Shown here piece after piece: positions 26,980-34,767 of a stretch of 64,000 nt of DNA. The translations under genes and the position numbers were made by a program. The notes under the pieces were generated by a model. That model was not told the origin of the DNA. It did not search any database and was given only the letters and a program-made list of their open reading frames with translations. Location of the stretch: NCBI GenBank assembly GCA_900142905.1, contig FSRV01000001.1, positions 2,728,001-2,792,000 of the forward strand. Reading direction: 5' to 3'. Every line of letters starts with the position of its first letter. Position 1 is the first letter of the stretch. This stretch comes from Burkholderia sp. GAS332. Lineage in GTDB: Bacteria; Pseudomonadota; Gammaproteobacteria; Burkholderiales; Burkholderiaceae.

Positions 26980-27010
26980 ATGCCCCTTCCCTTAGCGGAA
27001 AAACGACTTT
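26801..27010 (+). repeat. Array of six 19-bp direct repeats, candidate operator
   Basis: Consensus TWAGCTSRWWWRCGACAAA. Copies begin at 26801, 26832, 26873, 26919, 26950 and 26992. The first four end in ACGACAAA; the fifth ends CGACATT; the sixth (TTAGCGGAAAAACGACTTT) lies inside the coding region at codons 5-10 of the Fic gene. Distances are 31, 41, 46, 31 and 42 bases, mostly near whole helical turns, so the sites would face the same side of the DNA. All are in the same orientation. This fits binding by a regulator made from this locus, most simply the N-terminal winged helix of the Fic protein. Confidence 0.85.
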
Positions 27011-28482
27011 CGGACGAGATCCTGTTTGCGACCGGCGATCCGACGTCCGACCGAAGCCTTCAGCGGCGCGCGAAAGAAGGCCAGCTGAAACGCGTCGCCG
27101 CCGGCGTCTACGTCCAGACGGGCACCGATGAGGAAGTCGCCGGCAGAATCCAGCGAAACTGGCAGAAGATCGCCGCACATGCGGTGCCGGGCGCCGTTGT
27201 CTCCCATCGCAGCGCATTCGGGGGCGGCATCACGCCGTCCGCTGAAGTCGTGCTGTCTCATCCAACACGATTCAACCGACGCATTCGCTATCCGGGCCTC
27301 ACCCTAGTACTGCTGAAAGGGCCCGGGCCGCAACCTCGCGACCTGCGTCTTGGTTCGCTCGACCTTTACTGGGCCTCACAAGAACGTGCGCTTCTCGAGA
27401 ATCTGGGTCGAGCGTCAGCCACGGCCCGGGCAGCACGCGATGACATCGAAGAACGACTGATTACCTGCCTTAACGCGAGCAAGGAGGCGGGACTCAATCA
27501 AATTCGCGACCGTGCTCGTGAACTCGTCGAAGCACTCGGCGCGCAAACCAGTTACGACATACTCAATGGTTTGATCGGTGCGCTGCTGAGCACGCATTCA
27601 AAGGGTGTACTCAGAACGAAAGCGGGGCTGGCCATCGCCCAAGGCACCCCAATCGACATGGAGCGCATGAGTCTTTTCGAATCGCTCGCCACAGCGCTAC
27701 GCACGGCGGTACTACCAGATATCGCCGACATAGCCGATCAGGGCAACAGCCGTATCCATTTCGCCTTCCTTGAATCGTATTTTTCCAACTACGTCGAGGG
27801 CACGCGGTTCTCTGTGGAGGAAGCCGAGGGCATCGTGCTGCGCAACCAGATTGTCGCGCAACGTCCTAAGGATTCGCATGACATCCTCGGGGTGTTTAAT
27901 CTCGCGTATCGGAGCGAAACCCGGGCGATGGTGCCACCCGCCGGGGAAGATTTCGTCGATGTGCTTCAGGAACGCCATCGAATCATGCTTGAACGCAGAC
28001 CGGAGGTCGATCCTGGTAACCTCAAACTCGAGGCAAACTACGCGGGCACGACCCAATTTGTCCAGCCATCCCACGTTCGCGGAACCCTTGCCGAAGGATC
28101 TCGTCTCGCGCTGTCAATTCCTGAAGGTATGGCAAGGGCGATCTACTACCTCTTCCTTGTCGCCGAGGTCCATCCCTTCGCGGACGGCAATGGACGTCTG
28201 TCCAGACTGATCATGAACGCTGAGCTGTCCCGCGGTGAACGCAGCCGCATCATCATCCCGACACTTTTCCATCCGCAGTTCGTGGATTGTCTGCGAGCCC
28301 TTACGCAAAGTGGGCGCCCGGAGCCACTCATCACCGCCCTGTCTCGAATGGCCAACTGGTCCGCCGGATTCGACTACGCCGACGTTGCAAGCCTCATATC
28401 CAGCATGAGAAGCGCTCACGCATTGGAAGAGTCCCCTGCCGAGTTCCGGCTTCTCAACGCCGACGGCAGCCGGGCCACCTGA
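26980..28482 (+). CDS. Fic-domain protein with AbiEi-like N-terminal winged helix
   Basis: 500 residues. Residues 1-50 carry the AbiEi antitoxin-type winged helix (SLQRRAKEGQLKRVAAGVYV, 26-45), and residues 51-200 resemble the rest of AbiEi-type proteins (VSHRSAFGG, YWASQERALLENL). A Fic module follows with the complete catalytic motif HPFADGNGR (His398 to Arg406) and, N-terminal to it, an inhibitory helix motif SNYVEG (Ser269...Glu273-Gly274). The latter marks a self-inhibited class II Fic AMP-transferase. It may AMPylate a target protein, autoregulate its own promoter, and act as toxin and antitoxin in one chain. The ATG has only a weak ribosome site; a TTG 21 bases upstream is the alternative. 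Base composition is lower in GC than the flanking bce genes, and the gene separates the two bce halves, so horizontal insertion is likely. Convergent with bceK, 21 bases apart. Confidence 0.85.
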   Translation: MPLPLAEKRLSDEILFATGDPTSDRSLQRRAKEGQLKRVAAGVYVQTGTDEEVAGRIQRNWQKIAAHAVPGAVVSHRSAFGGGITPSAEVVLSHPTRFNRRIRYPGLTLVLLKGPGPQPRDLRLGSLDLYWASQERALLENLGRASATARAARDDIEERLITCLNASKEAGLNQIRDRARELVEALGAQTSYDILNGLIGALLSTHSKGVLRTKAGLAIAQGTPIDMERMSLFESLATALRTAVLPDIADIADQGNSRIHFAFLESYFSNYVEGTRFSVEEAEGIVLRNQIVAQRPKDSHDILGVFNLAYRSETRAMVPPAGEDFVDVLQERHRIMLERRPEVDPGNLKLEANYAGTTQFVQPSHVRGTLAEGSRLALSIPEGMARAIYYLFLVAEVHPFADGNGRLSRLIMNAELSRGERSRIIIPTLFHPQFVDCLRALTQSGRPEPLITALSRMANWSAGFDYADVASLISSMRSAHALEESPAEFRLLNADGSRAT

Positions 28483-28503
28483 ATGCGGCCCGGCGTGAGC
28501 CAC

Positions 28504-29670
28504 TTAATGCACCCCACCCGCCGTAATCGCCTCGCTATACACCGAGGCCACTCGCTTCGCAATCACCGCGTTATCGAAGTTCTCGCGTGCATAGCGGCGG
28601 CAAGCCTCGGCATCCGGCAACTTCAGTGAACCATTCAACGCACCGGCCAGACCTTCCGCGATCGCCTTCGCCCCCGTCTCCGGTAACACCAGATTCGGCG
28701 ACAAGCCCGCCACCGCTTCCGGCAACCCGCCCACCGGCGTCACCAGCACGGGCGTGCCCGAAGCCAGCGATTCGACGGTAATCAGCCCGAAGCCTTCGAG
28801 CGCCACCGTCGGCACCACGCTGATATTCGCCGCACGGTACAACGCCGCCAGATGTTGGTCGGGCACGAAGCCCAGCAGCTTCACGTTGTCCTCGAGACCC
28901 GCCTCGGTAATACGCGCCTGTAACTCGCCTTCGAGCCGTCCCTTGCCCGCGATCAGCAGCAGCACATCGGGCTCAGTACGCTTGAGCAACTTCACCGCAT
29001 CGATCAGATCTTCGAGGCCCATGCGGCGCACCAATCGCCGCACGGCCAGCACGATCGGCCGGTCTTGCGGCAATTGCAGTTTCAGGCGCGCCTCGGCCGG
29101 CGTGATCGGCAGATTGAACTGCTCGACATCCACACACCCCGGCACGACACGGACACGGTCCGGCGCGATCCGATAACGCGACGTCAAAATCTTGCCGAAG
29201 GCCTCCGACAAAACGATCAGCCGCGACGAGCGCGCATACACCGATTGTTCCAGATAGCGCTTGGCACGCTGGCCGAGCGAATCGGCGCCTTCCACGTGAC
29301 TCTCGTCGGCCCACGGTCCCTGAAAATGCGAGACCTGCGGAATACCGCGCGTCACGTCGAGACCCGGAAACGTGTACAGCGCGAAGTGCGACGAAATCAC
29401 ATCGGGACGCGAGGTGCTGATCTCCTGCCGCAGCGCGCGGCGTGCCGCCATCAGGCGCAACGGCAGCGATTGCGCGGCGGAGCCGAAACCGTTGATCGCG
29501 CCACCGGTGTCCGCGGCGACTTTAGGCGAGCCTGCCACCACGCCGCGCACCGCGACGCCCGCGCCCGGCAAGGCGCCGACCAGCGAGTAGTACATGCGGT
29601 CGAGGCCGCCCGCGCGCTCGGGAAACCAGTGCATCCCGATCTGCAGCGATTTGATTGAGCGCGTTGTCAT
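28504..29670 (-). CDS. bceK: GT4-family glycosyltransferase BceK
   Basis: 388 residues. N-terminal GT-B domain starts SLQIGMHWFPERAGGLDRMY; the C-terminal domain has VLAVRRLVRRMGLEDLIDAV and the EX7E motif EGFGLITVE. It transfers one sugar to the lipid-linked repeat unit at the cytoplasmic face. The ATG overlaps the bceJ stop (ATGA). As last gene of the minus-strand bce-I operon it runs towards the Fic gene without an obvious terminator between them. Confidence 0.9.
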   Translation of the reverse strand: MTTRSIKSLQIGMHWFPERAGGLDRMYYSLVGALPGAGVAVRGVVAGSPKVAADTGGAINGFGSAAQSLPLRLMAARRALRQEISTSRPDVISSHFALYTFPGLDVTRGIPQVSHFQGPWADESHVEGADSLGQRAKRYLEQSVYARSSRLIVLSEAFGKILTSRYRIAPDRVRVVPGCVDVEQFNLPITPAEARLKLQLPQDRPIVLAVRRLVRRMGLEDLIDAVKLLKRTEPDVLLLIAGKGRLEGELQARITEAGLEDNVKLLGFVPDQHLAALYRAANISVVPTVALEGFGLITVESLASGTPVLVTPVGGLPEAVAGLSPNLVLPETGAKAIAEGLAGALNGSLKLPDAEACRRYARENFDNAVIAKRVASVYSEAITAGGVH

Positions 29671-30926
29671 GATTGTTGCCCCTGTGCGTTTTTAGCGTTG
29701 TGGTGGATGGTCTGGCCGGCCAGCGTATTGAGCGTCAGCGCGTCGGTTCTGGCGGCCACCGCGGCTTCCGTTTCACTGCGCCGGCGGTCCTGTTGCTGCC
29801 CCGCCAATTGCCGGTACAGCGCGATGTATTGCGCGGCCATCCGCGCCCAGCCGAAGCCGGTCGCCAGTTCATTGGCAGCGACTCCCATCGCGCGGCGCGC
29901 GTCGGTGTTGTCCGCAAGATGTGCGACGGCCCCGGCCAATGCTTTGGGATCGTCCGGATCGTCGAGCACGATGCCGCATTCCGGCGTGATGATTTCCGCG
30001 CCGCCCGCCGTGCGTGCCGTGACCACCGGCAGCCCGGCGGCCATCGCTTCGAGCAGCGACAGGCTCATCGCCTCATAGCGCGACGGAAACACGAACGCGT
30101 CGACCGAATGCATCAGCACCGGCATGTCCTTGACCAGGCCGAGAAAATGCACGCGATGCGCAATGCCCAGCGCCTTCGCCTCTTCCGGATACGGACTGCC
30201 CGGCAGGAACCCGGCCACCGCGATCTGCACGTGTTCGGGCAGATGCTTGAGCGCGGCCAGCACCGTGCCGAGGTTTTTACGCGGCGTGCGCAAATCGCCG
30301 ACGAACAGCAGCAGGAAGGCGTCCGCAGGCAAACCGAACTTCGCGCGGTCGCCCGTTGCGGCCGCGAAGCCTTGCGTATCGACGCCGTTGTAAATGACAT
30401 CGACCCGGTTATGCGGCGTCAGGCCGATCGCGCGGATTTCATCGGCGACCTTTTGCGACACCGCCGTAATGACTTTCGAGCGCCGGTAAGCCCAACGTTC
30501 GAGCAAAGCGTTGCAACGCGTATAGACCGACTGATACGCGGACCACACGCCTTTCGTGAGCCCGAACGGGTAGTACTTGCTGCCGAGCCAGCCACTATGC
30601 ACGAAGTGCGAGGTGTTGACGTCGGCGGACGCCCACGTGATGAAGCCATTCACGTGCAACAGGTCGAATTCGCGGCGATGCGCGCGCAGCCACATCGCGC
30701 TCCTGAACGCGAACACCTGCTGGCGCAGCAGATTGGTAGGCCACCAGCGGCCGATTTTTATCGGCACCCAGCGGACGTTCGGATGAGCAAGAAGATCCGG
30801 GGCGACATGTGACGCGATCAGCGTCACACCGATGTTCTCATCGAGGGCGGCGCGCGCAATCTCGTGGTTGACGCGCCCCTGACCGTCGTTATGGCGCACG
30901 ACGTGCGTGACAATGGCGACTCTCAA
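29667..30926 (-). CDS. bceJ: GT4-family glycosyltransferase BceJ
   Basis: 419 residues. Starts RVAIVTHVVRHNDGQGRVNHE, with a donor-site region LLLFVGDLRTPRKNLGTVL and EX7E motif EAMSLSLLE. Retaining GT-B enzyme of the repeat-unit assembly. Overlaps bceI at its start and bceK at its end by four bases each, showing tight translational coupling. The last 30 residues are polar and may be disordered. Confidence 0.9.
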   Translation of the reverse strand: MRVAIVTHVVRHNDGQGRVNHEIARAALDENIGVTLIASHVAPDLLAHPNVRWVPIKIGRWWPTNLLRQQVFAFRSAMWLRAHRREFDLLHVNGFITWASADVNTSHFVHSGWLGSKYYPFGLTKGVWSAYQSVYTRCNALLERWAYRRSKVITAVSQKVADEIRAIGLTPHNRVDVIYNGVDTQGFAAATGDRAKFGLPADAFLLLFVGDLRTPRKNLGTVLAALKHLPEHVQIAVAGFLPGSPYPEEAKALGIAHRVHFLGLVKDMPVLMHSVDAFVFPSRYEAMSLSLLEAMAAGLPVVTARTAGGAEIITPECGIVLDDPDDPKALAGAVAHLADNTDARRAMGVAANELATGFGWARMAAQYIALYRQLAGQQQDRRRSETEAAVAARTDALTLNTLAGQTIHHNAKNAQGQQS

Positions 30927-32386
30927 TCAGTGCCTCCGTGGAGAATTAGCGTGCGTCTGCGGTTCATCTTTTCGTAGTGCACCGCAGAAAGGATCGAAAA
31001 AACACTCATGAAAAGCAGCAGCCCGCCGGTGCCCACCAGCGAATTGGTGAACACCAGCATCGCGAAGGTCGCGAGACTGAGGCTCAGGCAGGCGGAAACG
31101 AATTTGTCGTTGCGCAGCTTGAACGATGCGAGCGCCGCGCGCACCACCAGCCACACGATGCCGGACATGTAGAGCAAGGTGCCGGGCCAGCCGAGCACGA
31201 ACGGGATGTTCATCACGCCGCTGTCGAAGTTGCCGTACTGGCCGAGCTGACCGCCGTCGTTCGAGAGCTTGGTCGAGGTGCCGGTCGCGCCCATGCCTTC
31301 GCCGGAGACGTCGGTAAAGGCCGTCTTCGCAAAGGTCGCGTAGAACTCGTTACGCGCGGCGTAGCTCTGGTCGTCGCTCAGGTTGACGAGCGTGTTCAGG
31401 CGCGCCTGCATCCGCTCGGCGACTGGCCCGACCGTGAGCAGCGGCACGCAAAGTCCGGCAAGCAGCACCGCACTCGCTACGATCCGCACGCGCACCTTGT
31501 TGTTCGACTTGACCAGCTGGATCAGGAGCGCGATCACCCAACCGCCCCACGTCGAACGCACGAGGCTCAGCGCGAACGCAAAAAAACCCAGCGCCGCCGC
31601 GATCCAGCGTACGCGGTGCGTGGCCGCCATCACATAGACCATCGCCCCCATCATCGCGAACGCGAACGGTCCGGAAGAGTTCATCGTGCTGAATACGCGC
31701 ACGCCCATCGGCACGGGGTCGCCTTGCGAGTTCATCTGCGAGCCGAGCATCCACAGCGCGTCCCACGGCGGCATGATGAAGAACTGGATCAGACCATAGC
31801 CGCCCATCACCAGCATGCCCCAGATGAAGGTACTGATGATGGTGTCGCGATACTTCGGGTACTGACGCGTATGCGCCATGATGTGAAAGCCGATCAGGAT
31901 CGGATAGAGCCAGTTCGCGAGGTCATAGGTCGCGGCGAGCGGCCCGCTCGACATCACGCCGATCATGAACGCGTAGGCTAGCCCCATCAGAATCAGCAGC
32001 ACGGGCAGGCCGCGCCGCTGCGAAAGCAGCGTGTAGTACCGGAGCAAGGAAAACGCACTGATCATCGTCACCGCGAGCGGTGCGACCTGGATCAGGCTGG
32101 TCGGCGTGAACGCGCCTTTGGACCAGTCGGCGAGACGCCGGACCTCCGGGCTCAGGAACCACAGCCACCACATGAAGCCGATGTAGCGCGCCGGGCTCTT
32201 GAAGTAGAGCCACAGGCCCGTCAGGATCGCGAGCACCGGAAATCCGAGCGTGAGCACCGTGCCCTGATGCGCGATGATCAGCATCACCGTGATCAGCCAC
32301 AGCAAGACCTCCGGCAACCACTCCTTGCTACTGCCGGACAGACTCCGCCCTGCGTTATCGCCACTGGCTCGCGTGATTGTCGACAT
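30923..32386 (-). CDS. bceI: Exopolysaccharide repeat-unit polymerase (Wzy-like) BceI
   Basis: 487 residues with about ten to twelve membrane helices and a large loop between residues 330 and 400, the Wzy/O-antigen-ligase layout. It is the only polymerase candidate in the locus and occupies the bceI position. Family sequence identity is low in Wzy proteins, so the call rests on topology plus context. Overlaps bceJ by four bases (ATGA). Confidence 0.85.
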   Translation of the reverse strand: MSTITRASGDNAGRSLSGSSKEWLPEVLLWLITVMLIIAHQGTVLTLGFPVLAILTGLWLYFKSPARYIGFMWWLWFLSPEVRRLADWSKGAFTPTSLIQVAPLAVTMISAFSLLRYYTLLSQRRGLPVLLILMGLAYAFMIGVMSSGPLAATYDLANWLYPILIGFHIMAHTRQYPKYRDTIISTFIWGMLVMGGYGLIQFFIMPPWDALWMLGSQMNSQGDPVPMGVRVFSTMNSSGPFAFAMMGAMVYVMAATHRVRWIAAALGFFAFALSLVRSTWGGWVIALLIQLVKSNNKVRVRIVASAVLLAGLCVPLLTVGPVAERMQARLNTLVNLSDDQSYAARNEFYATFAKTAFTDVSGEGMGATGTSTKLSNDGGQLGQYGNFDSGVMNIPFVLGWPGTLLYMSGIVWLVVRAALASFKLRNDKFVSACLSLSLATFAMLVFTNSLVGTGGLLLFMSVFSILSAVHYEKMNRRRTLILHGGTD

Positions 32387-32389
32387 CGT

Positions 32390-33664
32390 TTAGAGGCCTC
32401 CGCGTGATTCGCGCGTACTGGAACGCTGGCCTTGCGCGCCGGCCGCCTGGCTGCGTGCCGGCGACGACGGATGGGCGTGCTGCGGGGACTGAGCCGCCTG
32501 TCCTGCAGCCGCGCCGGCCGCAGCGCGCGGCGCCGTCACGTCCGTCTCGGCCCTGGCAGGCGCGGGCCGTGCGCGCGACGCGGCGCGCACTCGGAGCATC
32601 TCCTGCGTGATGCGCACATGCTGCATCGCATAGTTCTGGGTGGTCAGATCGCGCGCCAGCAAACCGGCGGCCGCCGCCTGTGCCTGGCGCAACGCGTCCA
32701 CGGGAGAAGCGGCGAGCTGGTCCACCGCCTCGCGCAATGCCTGCGGGTTGAACGGCGGGATATAAGCCGCCTCGCCCGCCGGAAAATAGTCCTGCAACGC
32801 GCCGACGTTAGTGACCACCATCGGCTTGCCGACCGCCGCCGCTTCCAGCATCACCGTAATGCCTGAGGCGTGCGAATTCGGCCGCAGCGGCACGACGATC
32901 ACGTCGGCCCAGTCGTAGAGTTCGTGCTGCTTCCTGATGCCTGAGAACAACGCGATCTCGACGTTCGGCGCGCGCAACGAGGCGGGAATCCGGCGGCGTG
33001 TCGCGAGCTTGACCGTGTAGCGCGTATCGTGGCCAAACGCCTTGATGAGCGTCTCCCAGTCGCGGTCGCGATCATTGCCGATGGCGGCGATTCGGATCGG
33101 CGTGTGGGGCGTCCATTCGGTCGGCCGTTGCACGGGGAAGTCCTGCGTGTTCAGGCCATAGAGCAGAGGCTTGGCATCGCGCTTGAAATAGCGCTGGCAC
33201 AACTCGGCGTTTTCGCTGGCGAGCGTGGTTAGCTGGTCGGCACGCGTCATCAGCTTGCGATACAGCCAGCTGCGCACAAGCCCATAGGAAGGCCATTTAT
33301 CGAGCAGCCACACGCTTTGCGCGAGCAGTAAGGGTCCTGCATCCGCCCCAGCCTTGCGGCCGCTCAGCAACAGCATCAGCGCGGCGGACAGCCATTCCTG
33401 CTCGGTATGCGTCCAGATCACGTCCGAGCGCAGCATCTCGGCGCGGTTGCGCCACGTATGGATGAAGTCGAAGCCGAGCGCCGCTTTCAAGCCGCGGCGC
33501 AGCAAACGCACCGGCTTGCTCTCGCGCGCGTCCTGCGAATAGGTCAGCGCGAATGCGTCGGATTGCGCGTGGTGATAGCCGTACAGACAGCCGATGTCGT
33601 CGCCCGGCCGGTAAAAGCGCGGGTCGGCTCCGTAAAACAGATGAACGTGAACTTTCGTACTCAT
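32390..33664 (-). CDS. bceH: GT-B glycosyltransferase BceH
   Basis: 424 residues. N-terminal part HVHLFYGADPRFYRPGDDIG, C-terminal donor region IRIAAIGNDRDRDWETLIKAF and ASGITVMLEAAAVGKPMV. The first glutamate of the usual EX7E motif is replaced (Ala in that place), which is seen in some GT4-like enzymes. Residues 360-424 form an Ala/Pro/Ser/Arg-rich tail without fold signals. ATG chosen at MSTKVHVHLF because the upstream in-frame extension lies within the hairpin and the bceG gene. Three bases separate it from bceI. Confidence 0.87.
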   Translation of the reverse strand: MSTKVHVHLFYGADPRFYRPGDDIGCLYGYHHAQSDAFALTYSQDARESKPVRLLRRGLKAALGFDFIHTWRNRAEMLRSDVIWTHTEQEWLSAALMLLLSGRKAGADAGPLLLAQSVWLLDKWPSYGLVRSWLYRKLMTRADQLTTLASENAELCQRYFKRDAKPLLYGLNTQDFPVQRPTEWTPHTPIRIAAIGNDRDRDWETLIKAFGHDTRYTVKLATRRRIPASLRAPNVEIALFSGIRKQHELYDWADVIVVPLRPNSHASGITVMLEAAAVGKPMVVTNVGALQDYFPAGEAAYIPPFNPQALREAVDQLAASPVDALRQAQAAAAGLLARDLTTQNYAMQHVRITQEMLRVRAASRARPAPARAETDVTAPRAAAGAAAGQAAQSPQHAHPSSPARSQAAGAQGQRSSTRESRGGL

Positions 33665-33694
33665 GCAGACACTCCGCTCTGCCGGTGGAAAGGA

Positions 33695-33730
33695 GCATCG
33701 GCATGCGCCAAAAGGCGCCTGTGCCGATGC
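33695..33730. repeat. Strong intercistronic stem-loop between bceG and bceH
   Basis: GCATCGGCA pairs with TGCCGATGC, then GCGCC with GGCGC around an AAAA loop: fourteen pairs in 36 bases, with one small internal bulge. No U-run follows on either strand, so it is not an intrinsic terminator. It lies 30 bases before the bceH ATG on the transcript, where an RNA-stability or processing element would act. Confidence 0.8.
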
Positions 33731-33773
33731 ACGAACGTGCAGGACGATTGGGTCACGCAGCGGCGCGCTGTAG

Positions 33774-34706
33774 TCACGCGGTTCGGGACAGCGCGCGGCG
33801 CGCTTCATGCGCGCCGGTGCGCACCGCGCGCCAGCGCGATAACCTCAGGCTCGCCTGTTTCGACACCAGCGCAAGCGCGGCATGCGTGAGGCCCGGATAG
33901 ACGCGCGTGCCGACCAGCGTCCACCACCACCAGGCGGTTTCGCGGCGCAGCGGCGGCAACTGGTCGCGCAGGATCAGATGAAAGTTGAAGGCGGCATTGC
34001 GCAACGCCGCCATGGTTTGCGCGTCGCGCCGGTCATCGTCGAAACGTTCAGCCGGGAAATGGTCGACGGCGACGCGCGGGTCGTACATCAGCTTCCAGCC
34101 GGCGTTTTTCACGGCGAGGCTGAAGGCCATGTCGTTGTGGACCTGGGCGCCCGCGCCGCGCAGGCGCTGATCGAAACGGATCGTGCGGACGGCCTCGCGC
34201 CGGTAGCTCATGTTGGCGCCCTTCAGGATGTCGACTTCGCGTGCGCCGCCGACCCCAAGGTGGTGATTGCCGATGATCTTGCCGTGCACCGTGACCTTGC
34301 CGACCAGCGGCCGCTCACCGTCCAGCACGCGGCCTTTTTCATGCACCCAGTCGCGTCCGCCCAGCGCGCCCAGCCGCGCATCGCTTTCGAACGCGGCAGC
34401 AATCCGTTCGACCCAGTCGACGTGCGGCGCGGCGTCGTCGTCGGTAATCGCGATCACGTCGCCGCTGGCCGCATCCAGTCCGCGATTGAGCGCCGCGACC
34501 TGGCCGGGCACGTCCACCCGCGCGACGGACAAGGGTAGCGTGCCCCGCACGGCGAGGTCCCGCAGGCAGGCGTGGGTCGCTTCGTCGTCGGCGCGCGCGA
34601 CCACCACCACTTCGTCCGGCGCGCGCGACTGCCGTTGCAGCGCCGCGAGGCAGCGCGCCAGGTCGGCCGGGCGGCGGTAAGTCGGAACCAGTACCGTCAC
34701 TTTCAT
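33774..34706 (-). CDS. bceG: GT2-family glycosyltransferase BceG
   Basis: 310 residues, inverting GT-A enzyme. Starts TVLVPTYRRPADLARCLAAL; the metal-binding DXD-type motif is ITDDDAAPH near residue 91, and the acceptor-side region has GANMSYRREAV near 161. Adds one sugar to the growing repeat unit. Follows bceF by 61 bases and precedes bceH by 109 bases containing a stem-loop. Confidence 0.9.
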   Translation of the reverse strand: MKVTVLVPTYRRPADLARCLAALQRQSRAPDEVVVVARADDEATHACLRDLAVRGTLPLSVARVDVPGQVAALNRGLDAASGDVIAITDDDAAPHVDWVERIAAAFESDARLGALGGRDWVHEKGRVLDGERPLVGKVTVHGKIIGNHHLGVGGAREVDILKGANMSYRREAVRTIRFDQRLRGAGAQVHNDMAFSLAVKNAGWKLMYDPRVAVDHFPAERFDDDRRDAQTMAALRNAAFNFHLILRDQLPPLRRETAWWWWTLVGTRVYPGLTHAALALVSKQASLRLSRWRAVRTGAHEARRALSRTA

Positions 34707-34767
34707 CGTGATGTCCTTCTTTATCGTGTTTGCGCTGGGATCAGAACCATGGGCTCAGTCTGGCGGC

